From NS-12 sp045403215 (lineage in GTDB: Bacteria; Nitrospirota; Nitrospiria; Nitrospirales; NS-4), in contig JAXIOW010000076.1 of the NCBI GenBank assembly GCA_045403215.1, positions 1 to 9,307 on the forward strand: a stretch of DNA of 9,307 nt. The letters run 5' to 3'. This document shows, piece after piece, positions 1 to 6,741 of this stretch. Numbering within the stretch: the stretch's first letter is position 1; each line of letters opens with the position of its first letter. The translations under genes and the position numbers were made by a program. The notes beneath the pieces were generated by a model that saw only the letters and a program-made list of their open reading frames with translations, was not told the DNA's origin and did not search any database.

Positions 1-1
1 G

Positions 2-1219
2 GGCATGAAAGATACGTTGATGCCTTTCGGGGTGAGCGAGGTGCAGTTCAACGGCGTCGCGGCTGAGGTGGTGCAGTGGCGTGACACGCGAATTGAAGTG
101 AAGGTGCCGTCGAACGCGACAACCGGGCCGCTGGTGGTACGAGTCGCCTCCATGGACCCCTTGCTGGACGGGTCCTGCTGCGCACCCGTGGATTACAGTA
201 CCAGCGCGCCGCTGACATTTACGGTCAGGACCGCCATCACCCTGGAGCCTACAGAGGGGCCGTTGGGAAGCCCCGTCGTGATTTCTGGGATTGGACTTGG
301 CCAGAGGAAGCCGGGAGAGGATGCGGTGCTCTTCAACGGCGTGCCGGCCCCGGTCCTCCAGTGGACCAATACCCAGGTCCGCGTGATGTTTCCGCTCCAT
401 GGTGCGTCGGGACCGGTGACGTTGAAGCGAGGGAACGAATCTCGGGTGGTGGGCGAGTTTCGGTTGACACCCCACAGAGTCATCGGATTTAACCCGGACA
501 CGGCGCCGGTGGGCGGGCTCATCACGATCAACGGGGAGAATTTCGGTGTGTTTTACGAGGGCGGTCCCAACCAGGTCCTCTTTGGGGGCGTCCCCGGTCG
601 GATCTTCCAATGGGCGGACCGGGTCATTGATGTGTGGGTGCCGATCAGCGCGAAAACCGGCCCGCTGGTGGTCCGGAGGGGCGCGGGCACGGCGAAACCG
701 GACGGATCGTGTTGCGCGGAACGCGGGTTCGCTTCGGTCGAGGCCGGCGTGTTCGCCCTGGCGGTGCCGAAGGTCGCGTCGATCTCGCCGGAGACGGCGG
801 AAATCGGCAGCCTGATCACCATCACGGGGAGCGGGTTCGGCGAATTCATCAAGTCCGATGAGCGGACGCAGGATAATCTCTCCCGCCAAGGGCACATGCA
901 TCAGCTCACCCAATTCACGGTCAACATCGCGCGTTCGGCCGTGCTCTTTCCGGCGAATAAAGAGTTCGTCAAGGCCAGCCACGTGGCCGGCTACGTCGAG
1001 AGCTGGAGCGACACCGAGATCAAGGTGCGCGTGCCCCAGGTGGCGGTTCCGGGGACAGTCCTGCTCACTCGCGGATCATGGGATATGCTGCCTGATGGAA
1101 CCTGCTGCAAAGACAAGGAATGGATTCAGATCAAGGTCGGCAACTTTACGCCGACGGGTCTCGATAAAATCACCTCGGAGTATCTCAAGAACACCCCCGA
1201 TCTCGGATCAGGGCAGTGA
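2..1219 (+). CDS. IPT/TIG multi-domain protein with DG[S/T]CC motifs, 5' end outside the window
   Basis: This is a chain of immunoglobulin-like IPT/TIG domains, probably extracytoplasmic; the function is unknown. Numbering from the Met at base 5, domain 1 (about 1-76) is only the second half of a domain: it opens at VQFNG and runs through the VPSNATTGPLVVRV strand. Domain 2 is about 77-157, domain 3 about 158-255 and domain 4 about 256-380. Full domains show the family signature: P..G.vG..itItG.gFG, then vlFnGvpa, Qw.dt.i.v.VP and tGplvv. The frame is open back to base 2 and the first domain lacks its N-terminal half, so the true start and any signal peptide lie upstream; the Met at base 5 is not accepted as the start. 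Domains 1, 3 and 4 carry DGSCC (55-59), DGSCC (233-237) and DGTCC (364-368); domain 2 does not. Domain 4 has an insertion of roughly 30 residues (about 282-312). It is probably translationally coupled to the downstream propeller gene. Family call is firm; function is not. Confidence 0.85.
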   Translation, partial: GMKDTLMPFGVSEVQFNGVAAEVVQWRDTRIEVKVPSNATTGPLVVRVASMDPLLDGSCCAPVDYSTSAPLTFTVRTAITLEPTEGPLGSPVVISGIGLGQRKPGEDAVLFNGVPAPVLQWTNTQVRVMFPLHGASGPVTLKRGNESRVVGEFRLTPHRVIGFNPDTAPVGGLITINGENFGVFYEGGPNQVLFGGVPGRIFQWADRVIDVWVPISAKTGPLVVRRGAGTAKPDGSCCAERGFASVEAGVFALAVPKVASISPETAEIGSLITITGSGFGEFIKSDERTQDNLSRQGHMHQLTQFTVNIARSAVLFPANKEFVKASHVAGYVESWSDTEIKVRVPQVAVPGTVLLTRGSWDMLPDGTCCKDKEWIQIKVGNFTPTGLDKITSEYLKNTPDLGSGQ

Positions 1220-1221
1220 TG
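1210..1221 (+). promoter_or_regulatory. Ribosome binding site and TGATG stop/start junction
   Basis: AGGG at 1210-1213 is followed by five bases and then ATG (1219-1221), whose A is also the last base of the TGA stop of the IPT protein (1217-1219). This favours the ATG over the in-frame GTG at 1216 and suggests termination-reinitiation coupling of the two genes. Confidence 0.5.
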
Positions 1222-2175
1222 AGACGGCCAGACCTGGTCGGCCTCCTCCCCGTGGTGGCTGTCCTCGCGGGGCTTTTCTCGGTCACGCCGGTGCGGGCTG
1301 CCGCGCCCGCGCGCGAGCCGGTGCAGGTGGTCAAAAGCGGCACGACCTTCACGCTCTATGGGGCCGCCTTTGCCTCCCCAACCGCCGGCTGGGTGGTCGG
1401 CAGCGGAGGTACGATCCTCGCGACGACGAACGGGGGTGCCTCCTGGAAGCCCCAAAAGGGCGGCAGCCAGGAGCACCTGTACGATGCGGCGTTCCCCACG
1501 CCGAAGGTCGGGTGGGCGGTCGGGGCGCATGGCACGATTCTCAAGACCGCCGATGGCGGGGCCAAGTGGACGGCGCAAAAGAGCGGGACCATCATCAACC
1601 TCTATGACGTCACCTTTCTCGATGAGAAACGTGGCTGGATCGCCGGCGCGGACGGGACGATCCTCTCGACGGACGACGGCGGCGCCTCGTGGCAGGACCG
1701 GCCCACCGGCAGCAAAGCCCATCTCTACGCCGTCCTGTTTCTCGACGAGAAAGTCGGGTGGGCGGTCGGCGCGCTGGGCACCCTCCTGGTGACCAAAGAC
1801 GGGGGGCGGACGTGGACGGTCCGCGAGAGCGGCACGCCCAGCACGTTCTTTGACATCGCGTTTCCCGATCCTACGATCGGATGGATCGCAGGCAGCAGCG
1901 GGGTCCTCCTGCAGACCCTGGACGGCGGAGAGAAATGGGAGGACCGATCCCTATCTCAGTCGATCGACTTGACCGGCCTGGCCTTCACGGACATCAAGAC
2001 CGGCTGGATTGTCGGGGACCGTGGCGCGATCTTCCGGACGACGGACGGCGGGTTCACCTGGTCACCTTATGGCCGCGCCCCTCACACCACGCTCTACGGG
2101 ACCGCCTTTCGCGATGGAAAGACGGGCGTAGCCGTAGGCGATAAGGGGATCATTGTCCAGATCGCGGTCCCCTAG
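1219..2175 (+). CDS. Secreted seven-bladed Ycf48/BNR-like beta-propeller protein
   Basis: Predicted exported beta-propeller of 318 residues. The N-terminus is a signal peptide: RR at 2-3, a hydrophobic core at about 7-22, and a likely cleavage after VRAAA near 29. The rest is seven copies of a blade with the pattern F.d...GW.vG..GtiL.T.DGG..W, the Ycf48/HCF136-type (BNR-like) repeat. The GW dipeptides fall at 57, 98, 139, 180, 221 and 262, with GV at 303, so every blade is exactly 41 residues. The last blade lacks its DGG..W segment, while the start of the mature protein (VVKSGTTFTLYG) matches the blade-joining strand, which suggests the ring closes by pairing of the two ends. The ATG at 1219 was chosen over a GTG at 1216 because AGGG (1210-1213) then lies five bases upstream. 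Ycf48 assists photosystem II assembly in phototrophs; homologues elsewhere mostly have no known role, and none is claimed here. Confidence 0.85.
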   Translation: MRRPDLVGLLPVVAVLAGLFSVTPVRAAAPAREPVQVVKSGTTFTLYGAAFASPTAGWVVGSGGTILATTNGGASWKPQKGGSQEHLYDAAFPTPKVGWAVGAHGTILKTADGGAKWTAQKSGTIINLYDVTFLDEKRGWIAGADGTILSTDDGGASWQDRPTGSKAHLYAVLFLDEKVGWAVGALGTLLVTKDGGRTWTVRESGTPSTFFDIAFPDPTIGWIAGSSGVLLQTLDGGEKWEDRSLSQSIDLTGLAFTDIKTGWIVGDRGAIFRTTDGGFTWSPYGRAPHTTLYGTAFRDGKTGVAVGDKGIIVQIAVP

Positions 2176-2912
2176 CCGAGATTTCCCCATTCGTACTGCA
2201 CGATAGCCAGCGCCGCTAGGACGGCGCTCTCCGTCCGCAAAATACGATCACCCAGCGAGACGACCTCAAAGCCGTGGCGCTCCGCCAGTTCGACTTCGCT
2301 GGCGTCAAACCCACCTTCCGGCCCGATCGCCAGTGTCACCTTGTCGGGGCGGGGCTGCCCGCGTAGTCGGTCGCGCAGAAGCGTGCGACCGGGCCCTTCC
2401 CACAACAGCCACTGACAGGCGTCATGACCGGGGTCCGCACACCAGGTGTCAAAGGAGACCGGCGCCATCACAGTCGGAATGTTCCACCGCATGCTCTGTT
2501 GCGCGGCCTCGAGCGCAATGCGCTGCCAGCGGGTGATCAGGGGACTCGCTCGTCCGGCTTTGGGGCGGACGACCGTCCGGGCAGTGAGCAGGGGGACCAG
2601 TCGGGCTACGCCGAACTCGGTCGCTTTCTGGATCGTCCATTCCATGTGGTCCCGGTTGATGAGGGCAAGCCCGACGGTGAGGCGCGGTTCGTTGCGTGGA
2701 GGAGGAGCGGATGCTGAGAGGATGTCGCCCGTGAGTCGATCGCGGTTTGTGGCCATGATGCGGACCTGGTAACGGGGCCCGCCCGATTCCCCTAGCCAGA
2801 CCGTCTCGCCGGGGCGGACGCGGAGGCTGCCCTTCAGATGGCGGGCCAACGGGCCGGTGATCGAAACCGTCCCGTTTCGGATGGCGTCCCGCTCGATGAA
2901 AAAGACGGGCAT
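2172..2912 (-). CDS. rsmE: 16S rRNA (uracil-1498-N3) methyltransferase RsmE
   Basis: A 246-residue RsmE-family SPOUT methyltransferase. It transfers a methyl group from S-adenosylmethionine to N3 of U1498 (E. coli numbering) of 16S rRNA in the assembled 30S subunit. The N-terminal 70 or so residues form the PUA-like RNA-binding part (FFIER near the start, then the H-LKGSLRVRPGE region). The catalytic knot region shows IQKATEFGV (94-102), RIALEAAQQS (131-140), the SAM-binding GPEGGF (197-202) and LGDRILRTESA (220-230), all family hallmarks. Length is normal. The start is an ATG 11 bases after the dnaJ stop; upstream there is only a weak GGG. dnaJ followed by rsmE is a recurrent bacterial arrangement, often with prmA between them, which is absent here. 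Its stop overlaps the stop of the convergent propeller gene. Confidence 0.95.
   Translation of the reverse strand: MPVFFIERDAIRNGTVSITGPLARHLKGSLRVRPGETVWLGESGGPRYQVRIMATNRDRLTGDILSASAPPPRNEPRLTVGLALINRDHMEWTIQKATEFGVARLVPLLTARTVVRPKAGRASPLITRWQRIALEAAQQSMRWNIPTVMAPVSFDTWCADPGHDACQWLLWEGPGRTLLRDRLRGQPRPDKVTLAIGPEGGFDASEVELAERHGFEVVSLGDRILRTESAVLAALAIVQYEWGNLG
2209..2228. other. Perfect 7-bp inverted repeat in the 3' end of rsmE
   Basis: AGCGCCG (2209-2215) and CGGCGCT (2222-2228) pair perfectly around a six-base loop. The element lies 34 bases beyond the stop of the + strand propeller gene, so it could slow or end that transcript. No T run follows on either strand, so it is not a standard intrinsic terminator. 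It encodes the conserved ESAVLAAL stretch of RsmE, and alanine-rich GC-rich codons alone can create such a stem. Confidence 0.3.
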
Positions 2913-2914
2913 GT

Positions 2915-2926
2915 TAACCCGGGTTA
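2915..2926. repeat. 12-bp perfect palindrome TAACCCGGGTTA between dnaJ and rsmE
   Basis: TAACCCGGGTTA reads the same on both strands and takes up most of the 11-base dnaJ-rsmE gap plus the dnaJ stop codon (2924-2926). On the - strand its GGG is also the only purine-rich element ahead of the rsmE ATG. It might be a protein-binding site or chance; nothing decides between them. Confidence 0.4.
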
Positions 2927-4033
2927 TTCGAACATGTTTTTCATCTTGCTGAGGATGCCGCCCTCATGGTCGAGCGACTCGCCGCTGCTCCTGGCGTATT
3001 CCTCCAGCAGTTCCTTCTGCTTCGGAGTCAGCCTCGTGGGGATTTCGACTTTCACGCGGATGAGCTGATCGCCCGTGCCATTGCCCCGCAGGCTGGGCGC
3101 GCCGAGACCCTTGAGCCGAAAGATCTTGTCATGCTGGGTCCCGGGCAGGATCTTGATGACCGCGCCATCGCCCTTCAGCGTCGGCACGTTGATCTTCGCA
3201 CCGAGCGAGGCGGCGGCGAAACTGATGGGGACTTCGCAGACGATGTCGTTGCCCTTGCGGGTGAAGGTCGGATGCGACGCGACATGGATCAGCACATAGA
3301 GGTCGCCGGGCGGGCCGCTGTTCTCCCCCGGCTCGCCCTCGTTCGCCAGGCGCAGCCTGGTACCCGTCTCGACGCCGGCCGGAATGTGCACGTTGAGCAC
3401 GCGTTCCGTCTGCACCCGCTGCTGCCCGCGGCACGTCGGGCAGGGCGCGGTGATCGTATGGCCGACACCCCGGCAGCGTCCGCACGTCTTATTGATGGTG
3501 AAGAAGCCCTGTTGGAACCGGAGCTGGCCGGCGCCCTTGCAGCTCGGGCAGATCTTGATGTGTTCGGAACTCTTGGCCCCGCTGCCGCGGCACTCCGTGC
3601 AGATCTCCCATCGGGGGATCTTGAGGCTGACTTCCTTGCCGTTGATGGCGTCTTCAAAGACGAGGTTCAGGCGGTACTCGATGTCGGAGCCGCGTGTGAC
3701 TCGGCGACCCCCTTGCCGCCCGCCGAAGAAGTCCTCGAAGATGTCGTTGAAGATATCGCCGAAGCCTTGCCCGAACCCTTCAAAGCCCTGCGGACCCTCG
3801 GCATGGCCGAATGTATCGTAGCGGCGGCGCTTGTCCTGGTCGCTCAGCGTGGCGTAGGCTTCGTTGATCTCTTTGAATTTCTCCTCGGCTGCCTTCTTCT
3901 CCTGCTCGCTGGTCTGGGTGTCGGGATGGTGCTGCCGTGCGAGTCGGCGGTAAGCCTTCTTCATCTCCTCCTCGCTGGCGTTCCGGTCGACGCCGAGGGT
4001 CTCGTAGTAGTCTCGTTTCACCGTCGAGGCCAT
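2924..4033 (-). CDS. dnaJ: Type I (class A) Hsp40 co-chaperone DnaJ
   Basis: DnaJ delivers unfolded substrates to DnaK and stimulates its ATPase in the cytoplasm. The 369-residue protein has all the class A parts. The J domain covers about 6-75 with the essential HPD at 36-38. A short Gly/Phe region follows (about 76-110), with a DIFNDIFEDFF stretch at 93-103. The zinc-binding region has Cys pairs 145/148, 162/165, 184/187 and 198/201, then two C-terminal substrate-binding beta domains including the GDLYV motif (243-247), and a C-terminal helix. The first three cysteine motifs are CxxCxGxG; the fourth reads CPTCRGQQ, losing the second glycine but keeping both cysteines. The start gives the standard spacing to the J domain (KRDYYETLGV); no clear Shine-Dalgarno is visible. 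It lies 22 bases after dnaK. Confidence 0.97.
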   Translation of the reverse strand: MASTVKRDYYETLGVDRNASEEEMKKAYRRLARQHHPDTQTSEQEKKAAEEKFKEINEAYATLSDQDKRRRYDTFGHAEGPQGFEGFGQGFGDIFNDIFEDFFGGRQGGRRVTRGSDIEYRLNLVFEDAINGKEVSLKIPRWEICTECRGSGAKSSEHIKICPSCKGAGQLRFQQGFFTINKTCGRCRGVGHTITAPCPTCRGQQRVQTERVLNVHIPAGVETGTRLRLANEGEPGENSGPPGDLYVLIHVASHPTFTRKGNDIVCEVPISFAAASLGAKINVPTLKGDGAVIKILPGTQHDKIFRLKGLGAPSLRGNGTGDQLIRVKVEIPTRLTPKQKELLEEYARSSGESLDHEGGILSKMKNMFE

Positions 4034-4055
4034 GGTTCGTCATGGCGAAACACGA

Positions 4056-5993
4056 TCATGACTTGTCCTTGTTCACTTCCGTGTATTCGGCGTCCACCAC
4101 CTTTTCCTCACTCTGACCGCCGCCCGCGCTGCCGGTGCGGCCGTCGCTGCCGGACCCGCCGGCTTCCGACGCGCCCGCGCCGCTCGATGCGGTCTTTTTG
4201 TACATTTCCTCGCCGATCTTCTGCGAGGCTTTGACCAGGTTCTGCGTGGCCGAGCGGATGGCGTCCAGGTCGTTGCCCTCCATCGCCTTGCGGGTCGCCT
4301 CGATCTCCTCCCTGATCTTCTTGCGGTCCTCTTCGCCGATCTTGTCGCCGTGCTCGGAGAGGAGCTTCTCGATGCCGTAAATGCGGTTGTCGGCCTCGTT
4401 GCGGACTTCCACGAACTCCCGCTTCTTTTTATCGTCCGCCGCGTGAGCCTGGGCGTCCTTGACCATCTTCTCGATCTCGTCCTTGGACAGGCCGCTGGAA
4501 GCAGTGATCCGGATCGACTGCTCCTTCTGCGTCGCCAGATCTTTGGCCGACACATGGACGATGCCGTTCGCGTCGATGTCGAAGGCGACTTCGATCTGGG
4601 GCACGCCACGCGGCGCGGGCGGGATGCCGACAAGATCGAAATGGCCCAGCGACTTGTTGTCGGCCGCCATCTCCCGCTCGCCCTGCAGGACGTTGATCGT
4701 CACCGCCGTCTGGCCGTCCGCGGCCGTGGAGAAGATCTGGCTCTTCTTCGTCGGGATGGTCGTGTTGCGCTCGATGAGGCGCGTGTACACGCCGCCCAGC
4801 GTCTCGATGCCGAGGGTCAGCGGTGTGACGTCCAGCAGCAGCACGTCCTTCACCTCGCCTTTCAACACGCCGCCCTGGATCGCCGCGCCGACCGCCACGA
4901 CCTCGTCCGGGTTCACGCCCTTGTGCGGCTCCTTGCCGAAGAACTCCCGCACGAGCTGGATGACCTTGGGCATGCGGGTCATGCCGCCGACCAGCACGAC
5001 CTCATCCACGTCTTTAGCCGTGACGCCGGCGTCGGCCAGCGCCTTCTTGCACGGCTCGATGGTGCGTTGGATGAGATCGTCCACCAACTGCTCGAGCTTG
5101 GCCCGCGTCAGTTTCATCACCAGGTGCTTCGGCCCACTGGCGTCCGCCGTGATGAACGGCAGGTTGATCTCGGTCTCCTGGGAGGACGAGAGCTCGATCT
5201 TCGCGCGCTCGGCCGCTTCCTTGAGGCGCTGCAGGGCCATCCGGTCCTTTTTCAGGTCGATGCCCTGGTCCTTTTTGAACTCCTCGACCAGCCAATCCAT
5301 GACCCGCAGGTCGAAGTCGTCGCCGCCCAGGAAGGTATCACCGTTGGTGGATTTGACCTCGAACACCCCGTCGCCGATTTCCAGGATGGAGATGTCGAAC
5401 GTGCCGCCCCCGAGGTCGTAGACTGCGATCCGCTCGTCCTTCTTCTTGTCCAGACCGTAGGCCAGCGAGGCGGCCGTCGGCTCGTTGATGATGCGGAGCA
5501 CGTTGAGGCCCGCGATCTGGCCGGCGTCCTTGGTGGCCTGCCGCTGGCTGTCGTCGAAGTAGGCGGGCACCGTGATGACGGCTTCCGTCACCGGCTCGCC
5601 CAGGAAGTCTTCCGCGGTCTGCTTCATCTTCTGGAGGATCATGGCCGAGATTTCGGCCGGGCTGTAACGCTTCCCGCGGATCTCGACGTGCGCGTCGCCG
5701 TTCGGGGCGGACACGACCTTATAGGGAAGGCGTTTCAACGCTTCGCGCACTTCCTTGGAGTCATACTTCCGCCCGATCAGGCGTTTGATCGAGTAGACGG
5801 TGTTCTCCGGATTCGTGATGGCCTGGCGCTTGGCGATCTGGCCCACCAGGCGTTCGCCCTTCTCGGTGAACCCCACCACCGACGGGGTGGTCCGGTTCCC
5901 CTCCGCATTGGCGATGACGACCGGGTCACCTCCCGACATGATGGCCACGCAGGAGTTCGTTGTCCCAAGATCGATTCCGATTACTTTACCCAT
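4056..5993 (-). CDS. dnaK: Hsp70 chaperone DnaK
   Basis: The central ATP-driven folding chaperone, working with DnaJ and GrpE. The 645 residues are collinear with the family. The nucleotide-binding domain (1-383) has the phosphate-1 motif IDLGTTNS (7-14), the catalytic Lys equivalent K70, phosphate-2 motif DLGGGTFD (193-200) with T198 at the autophosphorylation position, and the adenosine motif VVLVGGMTRMP (332-342). The hydrophobic interdomain linker VLLLDVTPL is at 384-392. The substrate-binding beta domain (about 393-505) and helical lid (about 506-600) follow. The tail is low-complexity Gly/Ser (about 602-628) ending in an acidic VDAEYTEV segment. The start ATG has a strong ribosome binding site, the best in this operon, which suits a highly expressed product. 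It is 19 bases downstream of grpE. Confidence 0.99.
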   Translation of the reverse strand: MGKVIGIDLGTTNSCVAIMSGGDPVVIANAEGNRTTPSVVGFTEKGERLVGQIAKRQAITNPENTVYSIKRLIGRKYDSKEVREALKRLPYKVVSAPNGDAHVEIRGKRYSPAEISAMILQKMKQTAEDFLGEPVTEAVITVPAYFDDSQRQATKDAGQIAGLNVLRIINEPTAASLAYGLDKKKDERIAVYDLGGGTFDISILEIGDGVFEVKSTNGDTFLGGDDFDLRVMDWLVEEFKKDQGIDLKKDRMALQRLKEAAERAKIELSSSQETEINLPFITADASGPKHLVMKLTRAKLEQLVDDLIQRTIEPCKKALADAGVTAKDVDEVVLVGGMTRMPKVIQLVREFFGKEPHKGVNPDEVVAVGAAIQGGVLKGEVKDVLLLDVTPLTLGIETLGGVYTRLIERNTTIPTKKSQIFSTAADGQTAVTINVLQGEREMAADNKSLGHFDLVGIPPAPRGVPQIEVAFDIDANGIVHVSAKDLATQKEQSIRITASSGLSKDEIEKMVKDAQAHAADDKKKREFVEVRNEADNRIYGIEKLLSEHGDKIGEEDRKKIREEIEATRKAMEGNDLDAIRSATQNLVKASQKIGEEMYKKTASSGAGASEAGGSGSDGRTGSAGGGQSEEKVVDAEYTEVNKDKS

Positions 5994-6000
5994 GGTCCTT

Positions 6001-6006
6001 CTCCTT
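6001..6006 (-). promoter_or_regulatory. Strong Shine-Dalgarno for dnaK
   Basis: Read on the - strand this is AAGGAG, seven bases before the dnaK ATG. It is clearly stronger than anything ahead of grpE, dnaJ, coaX or rsmE, which suggests dnaK is translated at a higher rate from the shared message. Confidence 0.75.
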
Positions 6007-6012
6007 CAGCTA

Positions 6013-6678
6013 TTAGGGCGTCGACTTCACTGGTGCGTCCCGGCATTCGCCCGGGCCGCTCGCGGCGACCGTCACTATCGCTGGCCTCAGCACGCGGTCA
6101 TGCAGGTAGTAACCCTTTTCGAATTCTTCCACGATCGTATTCGGCGCCTGTCCTTGGGGGTCCACCGTTGCCACTGCCTGGTGCACGGCCGGATCGAAGG
6201 GCAGTCCCACGCTGGGGATCGGCCTGACACCGAAACGGGACAAGACCTCCAAGTACTGCTTGGACGTCAGCTCCACGCCTTCGATCAGGCCGTTTGTGCC
6301 GCCCGATTGCCGAGCGTGCTGGAGCGCTCGTTGCAGGTTGTCCAACACGGGTAGCAACTCTCTCAGGAGGCGCTCATGGATGTACTTCGTGTACTCCGCC
6401 TGGTCCTTCTGCGCCCGTTTCTTGTAGTTCTCGAATTCCGCGGCCAACCGGAGATACCGGTCACGGACGGCCTTGATATCTTCTTCGAGGGACTGAGGCT
6501 GCCGTGCGCTGGCGCTTGAATCAGACTCCGCCGTCTCGGCGGCCGTGGCATCGGTATCCGGCACCGCCTCCTCGGCGCTAGGCTCCGTCTTGTCGAACGT
6601 ATCCGACCCGCTTGTTTTTTCTACAGAATCGCTCTTTTTTCTCATGACGGATACCCAGTGTTGTTTTAAAGTAGCCAT
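6013..6678 (-). CDS. grpE: Hsp70 nucleotide exchange factor GrpE
   Basis: GrpE releases ADP from DnaK and so resets the chaperone cycle. Of 221 residues, the first 60 or so are acidic and Ser/Ala/Glu-rich, probably disordered. A long helix that should form the dimer coiled coil spans about 63-120 and includes the family motif AAEFENYKKRAQKD (79-92). The C-terminal beta wing that contacts DnaK runs from about 158, with FDPAVHQAVATVD (161-173), the IVEEFEKGYYLHDRVLRPAIV motif (182-202), and a short tail. The start given is the longest ATG, but Met12 (codon 6643-6645, MRKKSDS) is equally plausible: neither has a good Shine-Dalgarno, and the first 11 residues (ATLKQHWVSV) do not look like a GrpE N-terminus. 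dnaK follows directly, giving the order grpE-dnaK-dnaJ. Confidence 0.95.
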   Translation of the reverse strand: MATLKQHWVSVMRKKSDSVEKTSGSDTFDKTEPSAEEAVPDTDATAAETAESDSSASARQPQSLEEDIKAVRDRYLRLAAEFENYKKRAQKDQAEYTKYIHERLLRELLPVLDNLQRALQHARQSGGTNGLIEGVELTSKQYLEVLSRFGVRPIPSVGLPFDPAVHQAVATVDPQGQAPNTIVEEFEKGYYLHDRVLRPAIVTVAASGPGECRDAPVKSTP

Positions 6679-6695
6679 CGCATGCCGGTAATCAA
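6668..6695 (-). promoter_or_regulatory. Weak candidate promoter ahead of grpE
   Basis: On the - strand, TTGATT (6690-6695) and TACTTT (6668-6673) are separated by 16 bases, a partial match to a sigma-70 promoter (four of six and three of six). If used, transcription would begin near 6661, downstream of the longest grpE ATG, so translation would start at the Met12 codon. The match is poor and unconfirmed. No heat-shock sigma-32 pattern and no CIRCE operator were found here. Confidence 0.2.
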
Positions 6696-6741
6696 GCCAA
6701 GCGGCCGGTTTCCCTAGAAAATTCTTCCGGAGCAGAGGGAG
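6679..6741 (-). other. Short coaX-grpE gap
   Basis: These 63 bases hold no strong hairpin or T run that would separate coaX from the chaperone genes. Only short matches are visible, such as two CCGG tetramers and a TTTC/GAAA pair. Part of the weak grpE promoter candidate falls here. Read-through from coaX into grpE looks possible. Confidence 0.4.

Noticed and set aside
1126..1722. A 198-codon - strand frame opposite the propeller gene
   Set aside because: The + strand frame has a signal peptide and seven regular repeats; the reverse frame is Arg/Gly/Pro-rich shadow sequence.
2209..2228. The 7-bp stem as an intrinsic terminator
   Set aside because: No T run follows on either strand, and it encodes a conserved RsmE stretch, so I list it only as an inverted repeat.
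2966..4234. A 422-codon open frame on the + strand opposite dnaJ
   Set aside because: It is a shadow of dnaJ and the end of dnaK, with low-complexity Ala/Arg/Leu content and no recognisable domain.
4350..6227. A 625-codon open frame on the + strand opposite dnaK and part of grpE
   Set aside because: It lies antisense to an intact, motif-complete dnaK. Long antisense frames are a known by-product of dnaK codon use in GC-rich genomes, and the translation (rich in Asp, His, Arg, Val and Leu) resembles no family I recognise.
6601..6645. Two A6 runs near the 5' end of grpE (- strand) as programmed slippage sites
   Set aside because: The grpE frame is intact and continuous through both runs, with no alternative frame giving a sensible product.
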